Below, in pieces: positions 52,571-60,702 of a stretch of DNA of 64,000 nt (positions within the stretch are counted from its first letter, which is position 1; each line of letters opens with the position of its first letter). The stretch is taken from assembly GCF_001306175.1 (NCBI RefSeq), contig NZ_LGKN01000004.1:1-64000 (forward strand). The letters are read 5' to 3'. The stretch comes from Ardenticatena maritima (GTDB taxonomy: Bacteria > Chloroflexota > Anaerolineae > Ardenticatenales > Ardenticatenaceae). A program made the translations under genes and the position numbers. The notes beneath the pieces are model-generated. The model ran no database searches. It was given only the letters and a program-made list of their open reading frames with translations, and was not told the DNA's origin.

Positions 52571-53266
52571 ATGCCCGATTTGGATCGCACACGCATTGAC
52601 GCCATTCTGTTTGACCTGGACGGAACGCTGCTCGCCCTGCGTGGCGGGCAAAAAGGGGGAGCGCTGGCGGCACGACTGCGTCCACTTGCGCCTCTTCTGC
52701 CGGGGCGCAACCCCGAACAGTTCATGCGGCGCATCTGGGTGCTCAGCGAAACCCCAACCAACTACGTGCTCGCCATGCTCGACCGCGTGGGGCTTGACAC
52801 CTGGCTGCGCCCCCTTGCCGACCGCGCCCGCCGCGCGAAAGGCATCGGCACGCTGGAAACGCTCGCCCCTATCGAAGGCGCGGTCGAAACGGTGCAGCGG
52901 CTCGCTCAGCAGTACGCCCTCGGCGTGCTCACCAACCGCGCCCGCCGCGAAACCTACGCCTTTCTGGAACAAACCGGCTTGCGCCCACTCTTCGGCGCTA
53001 TCACCACCCGCCAGGACCTCTGGCGCTTCAAGCCGCACCCGCAAGCCGTTCGGCGCACGGCGCGCTTGCTGGGCGTTGCGCCGGAGCGCGTGCTCATGGT
53101 GGGCGACATGCCTGTTGACATGGAAACCGCCCGCCGCGCCGGCGCGCAAGCGGTGGGCGTGCTGACCGGCTTTGCCACCGAAGCGGAACTGCGCGCCGCC
53201 GGCGCAACGATCATTCTGCCGTCGGTGCGTGAATTGCCCGCCATCCTGCTTGAATCTGCACCCTGA
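52571..53266 (+). CDS. HAD-superfamily hydrolase (phosphoglycolate-phosphatase-like)
   Basis: The 231-residue protein has all HAD motifs: I LFDLDGTLL (nucleophile Asp and acid/base Asp), II LGVLTNRARRE (Thr), III Lys in WRFKPHPQAV, IV MVGDMPVDMETARRAG. A helical cap of subfamily I lies between motifs I and II. The substrate is not evident; family members act as phosphoglycolate or other small-phosphate phosphatases. ATG 52571 is set by GGAGGAG eight bases upstream; the frame opens earlier in shadow of the sortase gene. It lies 11 bp before folB. Confidence 0.88.
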   Translation: MPDLDRTRIDAILFDLDGTLLALRGGQKGGALAARLRPLAPLLPGRNPEQFMRRIWVLSETPTNYVLAMLDRVGLDTWLRPLADRARRAKGIGTLETLAPIEGAVETVQRLAQQYALGVLTNRARRETYAFLEQTGLRPLFGAITTRQDLWRFKPHPQAVRRTARLLGVAPERVLMVGDMPVDMETARRAGAQAVGVLTGFATEAELRAAGATIILPSVRELPAILLESAP

Positions 53267-53277
53267 GAGGCACACCC

Positions 53278-53655
53278 ATGAACAACGACCGCATTCTCAT
53301 TCGAGGGCTGGAATGCTACGCCGCCATCGGCGTGAGCGCCGCCGAGCGCGAAGTCGGCCAACGCCTGCAATTCAACGTGGACGTATGGCTTGACCTCGCG
53401 CCCGCCGGACGAAGCGACAAAATCAGCGACACCGTCAGTTATGCCAAACTGGCGCGCGCGATTGTGGACGTCGCGCGGCGCAAAAACTACTACCTGCTGG
53501 AACATCTGGCGGAAGAAGTCGCCACGCACCTGTTGACAACCTTCCCCATCGAAGCCGTGCGTGTGCAAGTGCTGAAAACACCGCCGCCCGTGGATTTGCG
53601 CATCGTGGCGGCTGGTGTCGAAATCGAACGTCGGCGAGGTGAACCCCATGCCTGA
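53278..53655 (+). CDS. folB: Dihydroneopterin aldolase
   Basis: FolB cleaves 7,8-dihydroneopterin in folate synthesis. The 125-residue protein has the full family length and motifs: ILIRGLECYAAIGVSAAERE (usual G-x-x-G-V-x-x-x-E-R), VSYAKLA, LLEHLAEEVA (active-site Glu) and VRVQVLKTPPPV (Lys of the C-terminal KP motif as K-T-P). Its last 8 bp overlap the moeA start. Pairing of a pterin-pathway enzyme with molybdopterin synthesis is of interest because both are pterin-related. Confidence 0.92.
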   Translation: MNNDRILIRGLECYAAIGVSAAEREVGQRLQFNVDVWLDLAPAGRSDKISDTVSYAKLARAIVDVARRKNYYLLEHLAEEVATHLLTTFPIEAVRVQVLKTPPPVDLRIVAAGVEIERRRGEPHA

Positions 53656-54880
53656 ATCCAAGTGGCCATTGCTCCCGGTCTCAGAAGCCCGTCGCATCAT
53701 CCTTGAACACGTCCAGCCGCTGGGCACCGAAGAGCGCCGTTTTGAAGACGCGCAAGGCTACGTGCTCGCCGAGGACGTGCGCGCCCGCGAACCTATGCCG
53801 CCCTTCCCCGCAAGCGCCAAAGACGGGTTCGCCGTCATTGCGGACGATACGACCGAATGGCGGCGCATCGTTGGCGACCAATTCGCCGGCTACGACGCCA
53901 ACCTGCGCGTGGAATACGGTACCGCCGCCCGCATCACCACCGGCGCACCGGTTCCCCAAGGCGCAAACGCCGTCATCATGGTCGAATTTAGCGAAGTGCA
54001 GGGCGACCGTGTGCGCTTCACCCGCCGCGTTGAACCAGGCGCCGACATCCGCCCCGTTGGGCAAGACATCGCCCAAGGGCAAGTGGTGCTCCCCACCGGC
54101 ACACGCCTGGGTCCCGCCGAATTGGGCTTGCTGGCGACGGTTGGCGCGACACGCATCACCGTTTGGAAGCGCCCCCGTATCGGCGTCATGAGCACGGGCG
54201 ATGAACTTGTCGAACCGGACGAAACGCCCGGTCCGGGGCAAATTCGCGACGCCAACCGCTTCAGCCTCATGGCCGCCGTGCGCGAAACAGGCGCCGAAGC
54301 GCTAGACCTGGGTCTAGCGCCTGACACCGCCGACGCCCTGGAAGCCTTCATCCGCGAAGGGCTGCGCGCGTGCGACGCCATTGTCACCAGCGGCGGCGTT
54401 TCCATGGGCGAACTGGACCTCGTCAAGCCCCTGCTGGAACGCATGGGCACCGTGCATTTTGGGCGTGTCTCGGTCAAGCCGGGGAAACCAGTGACGTTCG
54501 CGACGGTGGACGGCAAGCCGTTTTTCGCCATGCCGGGCTTCCCCGTCTCCTCATTGGTCGCGTTCGAGATTTTTGCCCGCCCCGCCCTGCTCCGTATGGC
54601 CGGCTGGCCCCTGGACGCGGTGGAACGCCCGCGCGTGCCCGTCGTGCTCGACCATGATATTCGCCACGGCGCCGCTCGCACCGAGTATCAGCGCGCCATT
54701 GTGCGCTTCGACCGCACCGATGGACGTTTCCACGCCACCACAACCGGCTTTCAGGGAAGCGGGCGCTTGCTGAGCATGGTAGGCGCCAACGCACTGCTGG
54801 AACTTCCCGAAGGGCGCGGTGATTTTCACGCCGGCGAATCGGTTGACGCCTTGCTCATCGCGCCGCTCAAAACGGAGTAA
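53648..54880 (+). CDS. moeA: Molybdopterin molybdotransferase MoeA
   Basis: MoeA inserts molybdate into adenylated molybdopterin. The 410-residue protein has the four-domain MoeA layout: N-terminal (ALEDAQGYVLAED-like FEDAQGYVLAEDV, PPFPASAKDGFAV), the MoCF fold (IGVMSTGDEL, GQIRDANRF, TSGGVSMGELDLV, VKPGKPVTFA, PGFPVSS) and a C-terminal beta domain. Here the usual S-x-M-D-G-Y reads SAKDGF. ATG 53648 lies in the folB tail (8-bp overlap). It suggests that the organism uses a molybdenum or tungsten enzyme; no such enzyme gene is in the window. Confidence 0.93.
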   Translation: MPESKWPLLPVSEARRIILEHVQPLGTEERRFEDAQGYVLAEDVRAREPMPPFPASAKDGFAVIADDTTEWRRIVGDQFAGYDANLRVEYGTAARITTGAPVPQGANAVIMVEFSEVQGDRVRFTRRVEPGADIRPVGQDIAQGQVVLPTGTRLGPAELGLLATVGATRITVWKRPRIGVMSTGDELVEPDETPGPGQIRDANRFSLMAAVRETGAEALDLGLAPDTADALEAFIREGLRACDAIVTSGGVSMGELDLVKPLLERMGTVHFGRVSVKPGKPVTFATVDGKPFFAMPGFPVSSLVAFEIFARPALLRMAGWPLDAVERPRVPVVLDHDIRHGAARTEYQRAIVRFDRTDGRFHATTTGFQGSGRLLSMVGANALLELPEGRGDFHAGESVDALLIAPLKTE

Positions 54881-54883
54881 ACC

Positions 54884-55675
54884 ATGGACGAGCGCACCTA
54901 CCTGCGCACCCAACAGTACGGCACAGCCGCCAACCTGAACGCCCGCATTGAACTGCATCGCCGTTTCAGCACGAACACCTACCCGTGGCACACCTGGGTT
55001 CTCGACCACATCCACGCCCCAAACAACGCCCGCATTCTCGAAGTGGGGTGTGGTCCCGCCTCTCTCTGGCGCGACCACCTGGCGCGGATTCCAACGGCGT
55101 GGCGCATTGTGTTGGCGGATTTGTCGGAAGGCATGGTGCGCGAAGCCCACGCCCACGTGGGGCGCGATCCCCGCTTTGCCTTCCTGAGCGCCGACATTCA
55201 AGCCCTGCCCTTCGAGGACGCTTCTTTTGATACCGTCATCGCCAACCACATGCTCTACCACGTCCCCGACATTGAAACGGCGTTGCGCGAAGTGCGCCGC
55301 GTGCTCAAACCGGGCGGGCGCTTTTACGCCGCCACAAACGGACCCCGCCACCTGGCGCAATTTCACGAATGGGCGCACCGCCTGGGGCGCGAATGGCTGA
55401 CGTTCGACCGCAGCACATTGCAAGAGCGCTTCTTGCTGCACAATGGCGAACGCTTGCTCCGCGCCCATTTTCAACATGTGCGCCGCGACGACTATCCCGA
55501 CGCGCTGCACATCACCGCAATCGAGCCGCTTCTGGCGTACATTGCTTCCACGCCGGTAGGGCAATCGCTTCGCGCAGACGAGTGGGAAGCACTGCGCACC
55601 CTGCTGGAAGACGAATTGGCGCGTGAAGGCGTCATCATCGTGGAAAAAGAAAGCGGCTTGTTCGAGGCATGGTAA
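54884..55675 (+). CDS. Class I SAM-dependent methyltransferase (UbiE/SmtA-like)
   Basis: The 263-residue protein has the SAM-binding motif I ILEVGCGPASLWRDHL, motif II region IVLADLSEGMV, motif III FLSADIQALPFEDASFDTVIANHML in two pieces, and LREVRRVLKPGGRFY as post-motif region. The substrate domain at the C-terminus is not specific to any known group. It lies 3 bp after moeA and 14 bp before the MazG-like gene, so it is probably in the same transcript. The substrate is unknown. Confidence 0.88.
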   Translation: MDERTYLRTQQYGTAANLNARIELHRRFSTNTYPWHTWVLDHIHAPNNARILEVGCGPASLWRDHLARIPTAWRIVLADLSEGMVREAHAHVGRDPRFAFLSADIQALPFEDASFDTVIANHMLYHVPDIETALREVRRVLKPGGRFYAATNGPRHLAQFHEWAHRLGREWLTFDRSTLQERFLLHNGERLLRAHFQHVRRDDYPDALHITAIEPLLAYIASTPVGQSLRADEWEALRTLLEDELAREGVIIVEKESGLFEAW

Positions 55676-55689
55676 ACGAGGAGGAAAAG

Positions 55690-56076
55690 ATGGACCCGCT
55701 GACACTGGTACGCGAATTTCATGAACGGTTTGGGGTTGAAATTGCCGACGCGCCGACGCTCCCGCCGCCGCATCTGCGCGAATTGCGCTTGCGGCTCATC
55801 CAGGAAGAGATGGAAGAGTTATGTGAAGCCGCACGCCAGGAAGATTTACCCGCCATTGCCCGCGAACTGGCGGATTTGCTGTACGTCTGCTACGGGATGG
55901 CGCTGGTGTATGGTCTGCCCATTCACGAAGTCTTTGCCGAAATTCACGCCAGCAACATGAGCAAACTCGGTCCCGATGGAGAGCCTATCCGTCGCGAAGA
56001 TGGGAAAGTGCTCAAAGGTCCCAATTTTCGCCCGCCGAATGTCGCGGCACTGCTGGCAAACGCATCATCCGGGTGA
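55690..56076 (+). CDS. MazG-like nucleotide pyrophosphohydrolase
   Basis: The 128-residue all-alpha protein carries the MazG/PRA-PH metal motif: LIQEEMEELCEAA (E-E-x-x-E) followed by ELADLLYVCYGMAL (E-x-x-D). The C-terminal half (HASNMSKLGPDG, VLKGPNFRPPN) is like phosphoribosyl-ATP-pyrophosphohydrolase-type housecleaning enzymes, where NMSK follows the active site. It would hydrolyse (d)NTPs or a related nucleotide. ATG 55690 is set by GAGGAGG five bases upstream; an ATG at 55669 overlaps the methyltransferase stop. It ends the operon before a terminator. Confidence 0.85.
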   Translation: MDPLTLVREFHERFGVEIADAPTLPPPHLRELRLRLIQEEMEELCEAARQEDLPAIARELADLLYVCYGMALVYGLPIHEVFAEIHASNMSKLGPDGEPIRREDGKVLKGPNFRPPNVAALLANASSG

Positions 56077-56110
56077 ATGTGCGCCAGTTGCGCAGTCTCC
56101 AGGCAAAGCG

Positions 56111-56138
56111 AAAGCGGGGGCGATTGTGCCCCCGCTTT
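56111..56138. terminator. Bidirectional intrinsic terminator
   Basis: An 11-bp perfect stem AAAGCGGGGGC / GCCCCCGCTTT with a six-base loop, between the convergent MazG-like and PCu(A)C genes. The same stem sequence recurs at 62990-63014. Confidence 0.85.
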
Positions 56139-56151
56139 GCTGTCCGCGCGC

Positions 56152-56667
56152 CTACTGCTCACGCACTTCAACCGTCACCGTGATGGAACCGGCTTTCTCG
56201 AAAACAAACGTCGCCTCGAACGTATCCCCCACCTGCAAATCGCGCTGCATCCCCATCAGCATGACGTGATAGCCGCCCGGCTCAAAGCGCACCGTTTCGC
56301 CGGCGGGAATTTCCACGCCATTGGGTTGGGGCATCATTTTGGCAACGCCGTTCGCGTCAACTTCCGTGCGGTGAATTTCCACGCGCTCCGCTACGTCGGT
56401 TTCAACACGCAACAGGCGATCGGCGGTGTTAGTCTCATTGACGATGGTGGCAAAGATGACGCCCGGCGTGCCCATCGCCGCCATCTCGCCATCCTCATGG
56501 TTGTGCGACATCTCGCCACTCTCGCCGGCGTCCATCCCCATCGCCATCTGCTGCACCGGGCGCGACCAGGCATCACGCACTTCAAGCGTCCCTTCCGATT
56601 CACCAGCGCCGCCGCAGGCTGTCAACGCCACCAGCAAAAAACCGAGTATGCCAAGAAACTTCTTCAT
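56152..56667 (-). CDS. PCu(A)C-family periplasmic/extracellular copper chaperone, lipoprotein
   Basis: PCu(A)C proteins deliver Cu(I) to the CuA/CuB sites of cytochrome oxidase, usually beside Sco. The 171-residue protein is a lipoprotein (lipobox LVALTAC). The cupredoxin-like domain has LEVRDAWSRPV, a family motif, the His in RVEIHRT, the Met pair GVAKMMP and the H-x-M of GYHVMLMG, which together form the usual copper site. A His/Met/Asp-rich insertion (MAMGMDAGESGEMSHNHEDG) after strand 1 adds possible Cu ligands. ATG 56667 follows GGAGACACGT. It is 36 bp after the Sco gene. Confidence 0.9.
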   Translation of the reverse strand: MKKFLGILGFLLVALTACGGAGESEGTLEVRDAWSRPVQQMAMGMDAGESGEMSHNHEDGEMAAMGTPGVIFATIVNETNTADRLLRVETDVAERVEIHRTEVDANGVAKMMPQPNGVEIPAGETVRFEPGGYHVMLMGMQRDLQVGDTFEATFVFEKAGSITVTVEVREQ

Positions 56668-56703
56668 ACGTGTCTCCACTTGTGTTTGGGGGGTGTTGTT
56701 GTT

Positions 56704-57303
56704 CTAGTCCAAAAGGGCTTTCAGGTCAGCCGCCATTTCCTCAGCGGTGAGTGTGGGCGCCCATAGCAATTTGAGATTGCCGTCCGGGTCAATCAGCAGG
56801 ACGCTCGCGGTATGGTCGAACAAAATCGTTTCACCTTGCGATTGGTCGGCATAGTAAATGCCCAACGGCGTTGCCAATTGCGCCAGGGCGTCCGGCGTCC
56901 CCCGCAAGCCGATGAAAGAGGGGTTATAACTTTCCACATAGTTTTTGAGGCGGTCGAGCGTGTCATGTTCAGGGTCCACCGAAACAAACACCACTTGCAC
57001 CTGTTCAGCCTCTTCCGGTGAAAGTTGCGCCATCATGTTGCGCAGTTTCAGCATGGTTGTCGGACAGACGTCGGGGCAATGGGTATAACCAAAAAAGAGC
57101 ACGACGTACTTGCCGCGCAAATCGCTCAACCGCATTTCAGCGCCGCGTGTGCTTTCCATGGGAACATCCGGCGGAACACGCCCCGGCTCAAACGCGGTGC
57201 CATAGAAAACCGGTGGGCGCATTTGCTGAACGACGAACAAAAGCGCCACCACGCCAACAAGCGCGATACCCGCCATCACAATCAACCGTCTGCGTTGCTG
57301 CAT
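56704..57303 (-). CDS. SCO1/SenC-family copper metallochaperone
   Basis: The 199-residue protein is a membrane-anchored thioredoxin-fold protein of cytochrome oxidase assembly. One N-terminal helix (~8-28, LIVMAGIALVGVVALLFVV) is followed by the Sco domain: FFGYTHCPDVCPTT (C-x-x-x-C Cu/redox site), VFVSVDPEHDT and the distal Cu-ligand His in LFDHTASVLLIDPDG. ATG 57303 is set by AAGGAG upstream; the frame opens earlier at an ATG that overlaps the Shine-Dalgarno. With the PCu(A)C gene it indicates a copper-containing terminal oxidase and aerobic respiration. Confidence 0.93.
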   Translation of the reverse strand: MQQRRRLIVMAGIALVGVVALLFVVQQMRPPVFYGTAFEPGRVPPDVPMESTRGAEMRLSDLRGKYVVLFFGYTHCPDVCPTTMLKLRNMMAQLSPEEAEQVQVVFVSVDPEHDTLDRLKNYVESYNPSFIGLRGTPDALAQLATPLGIYYADQSQGETILFDHTASVLLIDPDGNLKLLWAPTLTAEEMAADLKALLD

Positions 57304-57396
57304 CTCTCCACTCCTTTTCCTCATCTCAAACGTCTGATAGGGTACTTGTCGCAAGTCATACAGACAAGATGACATTCTTCACACAAGCGCCATGCA

Positions 57397-57423
57397 CAAA
57401 AAGAACGCACCTCTGGTGCGTTC
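57397..57423 (-). terminator. Intrinsic terminator of the SH3b-M23-UDG-pseudokinase operon
   Basis: A 9-bp perfect stem GAACGCACC / GGTGCGTTC with a three-base loop (57403-57423) followed on the minus strand by TTTTTG, 28 bp after the pseudokinase stop. Confidence 0.9.
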
Positions 57424-57450
57424 CAGTGCCCGCTGAGTGCGTAGGGGGCA

Positions 57451-58692
57451 TCACTCCGGCGGGGGACCCAAACTGACAATCAAATCGACGGCTGTCCCGG
57501 CGAGCACCTGCACATCAGCACGCGGGTTCTGCTCGATGACCAGCCCGGCGGGCACAGCCGCATCATAGGCATAGCGCACCAGACCGCGCTGCAAGCCGGC
57601 GGCTTCCAGCGTTGCTGTGGCATCATCCAGCGACAAGCCAAACAGGTCAGGGGTTGTGACAATGGCGGGCGCTTCCACCGTCTCAGCCGCCGGTGTGCTT
57701 ACCGCCGGCGAGGCTGGTGCCGACGCGCCGTTGTTTCCTTGCGAAACCTGCCAGACAAACGCCACCAACATCACAAGCAGGAGCGCACTCAACACCCCCA
57801 TTGAAAACATCGTTTCAGGCGAAGAAGAAGCGCGCACAGGCGCCGCCTGTGCTTCAGCCCCCATTGAATGCGCCACTTCATAGACACGATCGTGCAAGGC
57901 GAGCGGCAAAGTGCGCGCCAACACACGCGCTGTTGGCGGGCGCATGTACGGGTTGGGGCTCAAACAACGCAGAATGAGCGTTTCCAGCGTCTCGGAAAGC
58001 AGTGGGTTATACCGTGAGGGGGGTGTCGGGTAGAGCCGCGAGGTATCGTTGGGCGCAAAGGGTGAGTGCTGTGTGAGCATTTCATACAGGATGACGCCCA
58101 ACGAATACACATCCGCCGCGGTTGTGAAGGGCGCTGACGGGTTTTCAAGACGCTCCGGCGCCAAATAGGGGTGAACATCCGGAACATCGTAGCCTACCGC
58201 CAGCATGTCGGAAAGTTCCCATGCCGCAAATGTCACATGCAGATGGTTGTGCGGCTCTTCGAGAATGTAAATCGTCGCCGGCGTCAACGCCCCATGCGCC
58301 ACGCCCGCAGCATGGACGGGGGCGAGCGCTTCAACAATCGCCGTTCCCACGGTAACCGTCATCTCTGGTTCGCCCAAGTGGGCTTCCGCCATCCACTGGC
58401 TGAGCGAAATCCCCGCCGGCGGGTATTCAACCTGGTAGAGCGTGCCATCTTCGGTCGCGCCAAAATCAAGCAACGTGGGAAGCGTAGGAAGCGCCAATTC
58501 GCGTAAACGCCACAAGCGGTCATACCAGCGGTCGTAGAAAGCGCTTGACTGATTCAGTTCCGGCAAGAAGCGTTTGATCCAGACAATGCGGTCATGTTCG
58601 ACATCCACGCCCTCGAAGAGGTCATACCCCGGGCGACGGTCAATCAACCGCACAACGCGAAAACGAGGGGTTGGTTGCCATTCAACGCTCAT
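57451..58692 (-). CDS. Membrane PASTA protein with degenerate Ser/Thr kinase domain (pseudokinase)
   Basis: The 413-residue protein has the Hanks-type layout: kinase-like domain (~10-270), membrane helix (~293-315), Ala/Pro/Thr spacer and one PASTA domain (~345-413). The VAIK-like Lys is present (VWIK, Lys40), as are APE (LAPERLENP) and the DVYSLGVILYEMLT F helix. The catalytic loop HRDLKPEN is replaced by HGALTPAT (133-140) and the DFG motif by FAAW (155-158), so both catalytic and metal-binding Asp are absent. It should bind, not phosphorylate. The start ATG 58692 shares its A with the UDG stop (TGATG). Confidence 0.9.
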   Translation of the reverse strand: MSVEWQPTPRFRVVRLIDRRPGYDLFEGVDVEHDRIVWIKRFLPELNQSSAFYDRWYDRLWRLRELALPTLPTLLDFGATEDGTLYQVEYPPAGISLSQWMAEAHLGEPEMTVTVGTAIVEALAPVHAAGVAHGALTPATIYILEEPHNHLHVTFAAWELSDMLAVGYDVPDVHPYLAPERLENPSAPFTTAADVYSLGVILYEMLTQHSPFAPNDTSRLYPTPPSRYNPLLSETLETLILRCLSPNPYMRPPTARVLARTLPLALHDRVYEVAHSMGAEAQAAPVRASSSPETMFSMGVLSALLLVMLVAFVWQVSQGNNGASAPASPAVSTPAAETVEAPAIVTTPDLFGLSLDDATATLEAAGLQRGLVRYAYDAAVPAGLVIEQNPRADVQVLAGTAVDLIVSLGPPPE

Positions 58693-59348
58693 CACTCCGC
58701 TCCTGCATCGGTGGTTTCGGTGTGGATGGGTGCCAGTAAGCCAGCCCGTTCGGCAGCGGCGCGCACATCGGCGCGAAATTCAGCCAAAAGGCGCTCGGCT
58801 TCATCAGGGCGCATGCCCTGCATTCGTAAAATGTAGGAAGGGTGGTAGGTCACCAGGGCGGGAATGCCAAACGGTGTTTCCAACCATTTGCCGCGAATAT
58901 CACGCATACGCACTGCACTGCGCCCTAACACGGCTTTCGCCGCCGTCCCCCCCAACAGCAAGAGGGCTTTGGGGCGAATCAGGCGCACTTCACGCTCGAA
59001 AAAGGGCCAGGACGCCTGTCGCTCGGCGGCATTGGGGGGGCGTGTGCGCAACGAACGCCCCTGACGGCGCGTCGGCCAGACTTTGACGACATTGCTAATC
59101 CAGACATCGCGGGAACGGTCTAACCCCAATTCGGTCAACACACGTTCCAGCAACTGCCCGCTCTTGCCCACAAACGGGCGTCCTTCGCGGTCTTCCTGGG
59201 GACCTGGGGCTTCTCCAACCAGCATCAACGGCGCATCGGGATTGCCTTCACCAAAAACAACCTGCGTTTGGTCGGGCGTCAACAGGGTAGAAAGTGCGGC
59301 TTCGGTTTCACGCCGCAAGGCTTCAAGCGCAGCCTGTTTTTCGCTCAT
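58692..59348 (-). CDS. Family-4-type uracil-DNA glycosylase without any cysteine
   Basis: The 218-residue protein matches the family-4 (thermophile UDGa) scaffold: VFGEGNPDAPLMLVGEAPGP with motif GEAPG at 45-49, EDREGRPFVGKSGQLL, WISNVVKVWP, RPKALLLLGGTAAKAVLG, IRGKW and TYHPSYILR with the active-site His. Known family-4 enzymes hold a 4Fe-4S cluster on four Cys. In this protein all four positions are other residues and no Cys exists at all, so no such cluster is possible. The nucleobase pocket appears intact. ATG 59348 overlaps the M23 gene stop by 4 bp, so the frame's ~50 upstream codons are excluded. Confidence 0.88.
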   Translation of the reverse strand: MSEKQAALEALRRETEAALSTLLTPDQTQVVFGEGNPDAPLMLVGEAPGPQEDREGRPFVGKSGQLLERVLTELGLDRSRDVWISNVVKVWPTRRQGRSLRTRPPNAAERQASWPFFEREVRLIRPKALLLLGGTAAKAVLGRSAVRMRDIRGKWLETPFGIPALVTYHPSYILRMQGMRPDEAERLLAEFRADVRAAAERAGLLAPIHTETTDAGAE

Positions 59349-60694
59349 GGGTTGTTCTCCCGCGGCGGAGCCTGCAAGCGCACAAAACCGACCCCACCGT
59401 CTTCGATGGTGACAATCTGCATGACCACACTTCCCCCTATGTCGGCAAACACGCGCCACGTGCCCGCCGGAATATCGCCGATGAGCAGGTTTTCCTGCCA
59501 CTCGTCATCAGGCGGTGTCTCGTCGCTGGCGTAGGTGTATTCGTAGAAAGCGACACGGTCTTCATCAATCGGCAACACCGTCACCAGCGCCTCGCGCGCC
59601 GGTTCACCATCGGCGGTGAGCACCTGCCCCACCAGCACACCATGCCCCGGCAACGGCTTCAACCAGAGTTGGGGGTTGCGCACCGCATCGTAGAAGTTTT
59701 GCCCCACGCGCACTTCCAGATGCAAGTGTGGACCAAGCGCAATGCCGCTTGCGCCGACCGTCCCCAACAGGTCGCCCGTTTGCACACGCTGACCTGTTTG
59801 CACGGCAATCTCGTTCATATGCCCAAAGAGCACATAGACCGGCTGCCCCTTCCACTGGCGGTCAAGTTGCATCACAACCACATTGCCGTAGAAGTGCGTT
59901 GTGGGTCCCACAGCAATGGTGTCATCGCTCCCGGCGAACACAACCGTGCCATCCGCTGGCGCGAGAATGGGCGTTCCCAACGGGTTGACGAATTCCACGC
60001 CATGATGGGGCGCGTATTGCCCTTCACCCGTCGAACCATACGGGTAAAACCGCGCCACTGTGTTTGTCGCCGACGCCGGAATAGGCCGCTCAAGCCAAAA
60101 GTGAAGTGTGGCTTGCGGGGTTGGGATGGGTGTTGGCGTCGGCGGGGGTGGTGTTGGTGTGGGTGTTGGTGTGGCTGTGGTGATATCAAAGGCAAGTGTC
60201 GCCCCCCCTTCCACGCGCAACGTATGCGTGCCGGGCGCAATATCGGGGGGAAGGGCAAGGCTGGCGGTGCAAGCGCCGGCATAGCAGGAAAGCACGCCAA
60301 CCTCTTGCTCGTCAAGCCAGAGGGGGAACTCCACAAACGCCGCACCGTCGCCATGCTCACCGGTCGGCAAGCCGCCACGCCCCACAACGGTGAGCGTACT
60401 GCCGCGCGTCGCCGGCTGTGGGCGCACACGCACAAGTTCGGGGAAGGTGAAGGCGGGCGTGGGCGTGAGTGTCGGCGCCGGTGTTGGTGTGGTGGAAGCA
60501 TCGGGGGTTGGGGTAGGCTCGGCTTCAGCCGGAAGCGCTTCTTCACCGGTGGTACTGGCGTGCGCGTTCAACGCCGACGCCGTGGCCAAGCCACGCGAGC
60601 GTGCAGAGGTAGCGGCGGCGGCTGTAAACAGCATCAACAGCAAAAGCAAGCCCACCCCTATTCCGATAAGTGTGTCAATCGAGCGACGCGACAT
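59345..60694 (-). CDS. Membrane-anchored M23 (LytM-type) peptidase with Ig-like domains
   Basis: The 449-residue protein has an N-terminal membrane anchor (TLIGIGVGLLLLLMLFTAAA), a Thr/Pro spacer, a beta domain (~88-170), a second Thr/Pro linker (~172-190) and an M23 domain (~205-340), then a C-terminal carboxypeptidase-regulatory-like domain (VLVGQVLTADGEPAREALV). The zinc motifs read HHGVEF, with Glu where most have Asp (H-x-G-x-D), and GPHLHLEVR with the canonical H-x-H. It may be a peptidoglycan hydrolase or a binding relative. Its last 4 bp overlap the UDG start. Confidence 0.85.
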   Translation of the reverse strand: MSRRSIDTLIGIGVGLLLLLMLFTAAAATSARSRGLATASALNAHASTTGEEALPAEAEPTPTPDASTTPTPAPTLTPTPAFTFPELVRVRPQPATRGSTLTVVGRGGLPTGEHGDGAAFVEFPLWLDEQEVGVLSCYAGACTASLALPPDIAPGTHTLRVEGGATLAFDITTATPTPTPTPPPPTPTPIPTPQATLHFWLERPIPASATNTVARFYPYGSTGEGQYAPHHGVEFVNPLGTPILAPADGTVVFAGSDDTIAVGPTTHFYGNVVVMQLDRQWKGQPVYVLFGHMNEIAVQTGQRVQTGDLLGTVGASGIALGPHLHLEVRVGQNFYDAVRNPQLWLKPLPGHGVLVGQVLTADGEPAREALVTVLPIDEDRVAFYEYTYASDETPPDDEWQENLLIGDIPAGTWRVFADIGGSVVMQIVTIEDGGVGFVRLQAPPRENNP

Positions 60695-60702
60695 TGTTCA
60701 TC

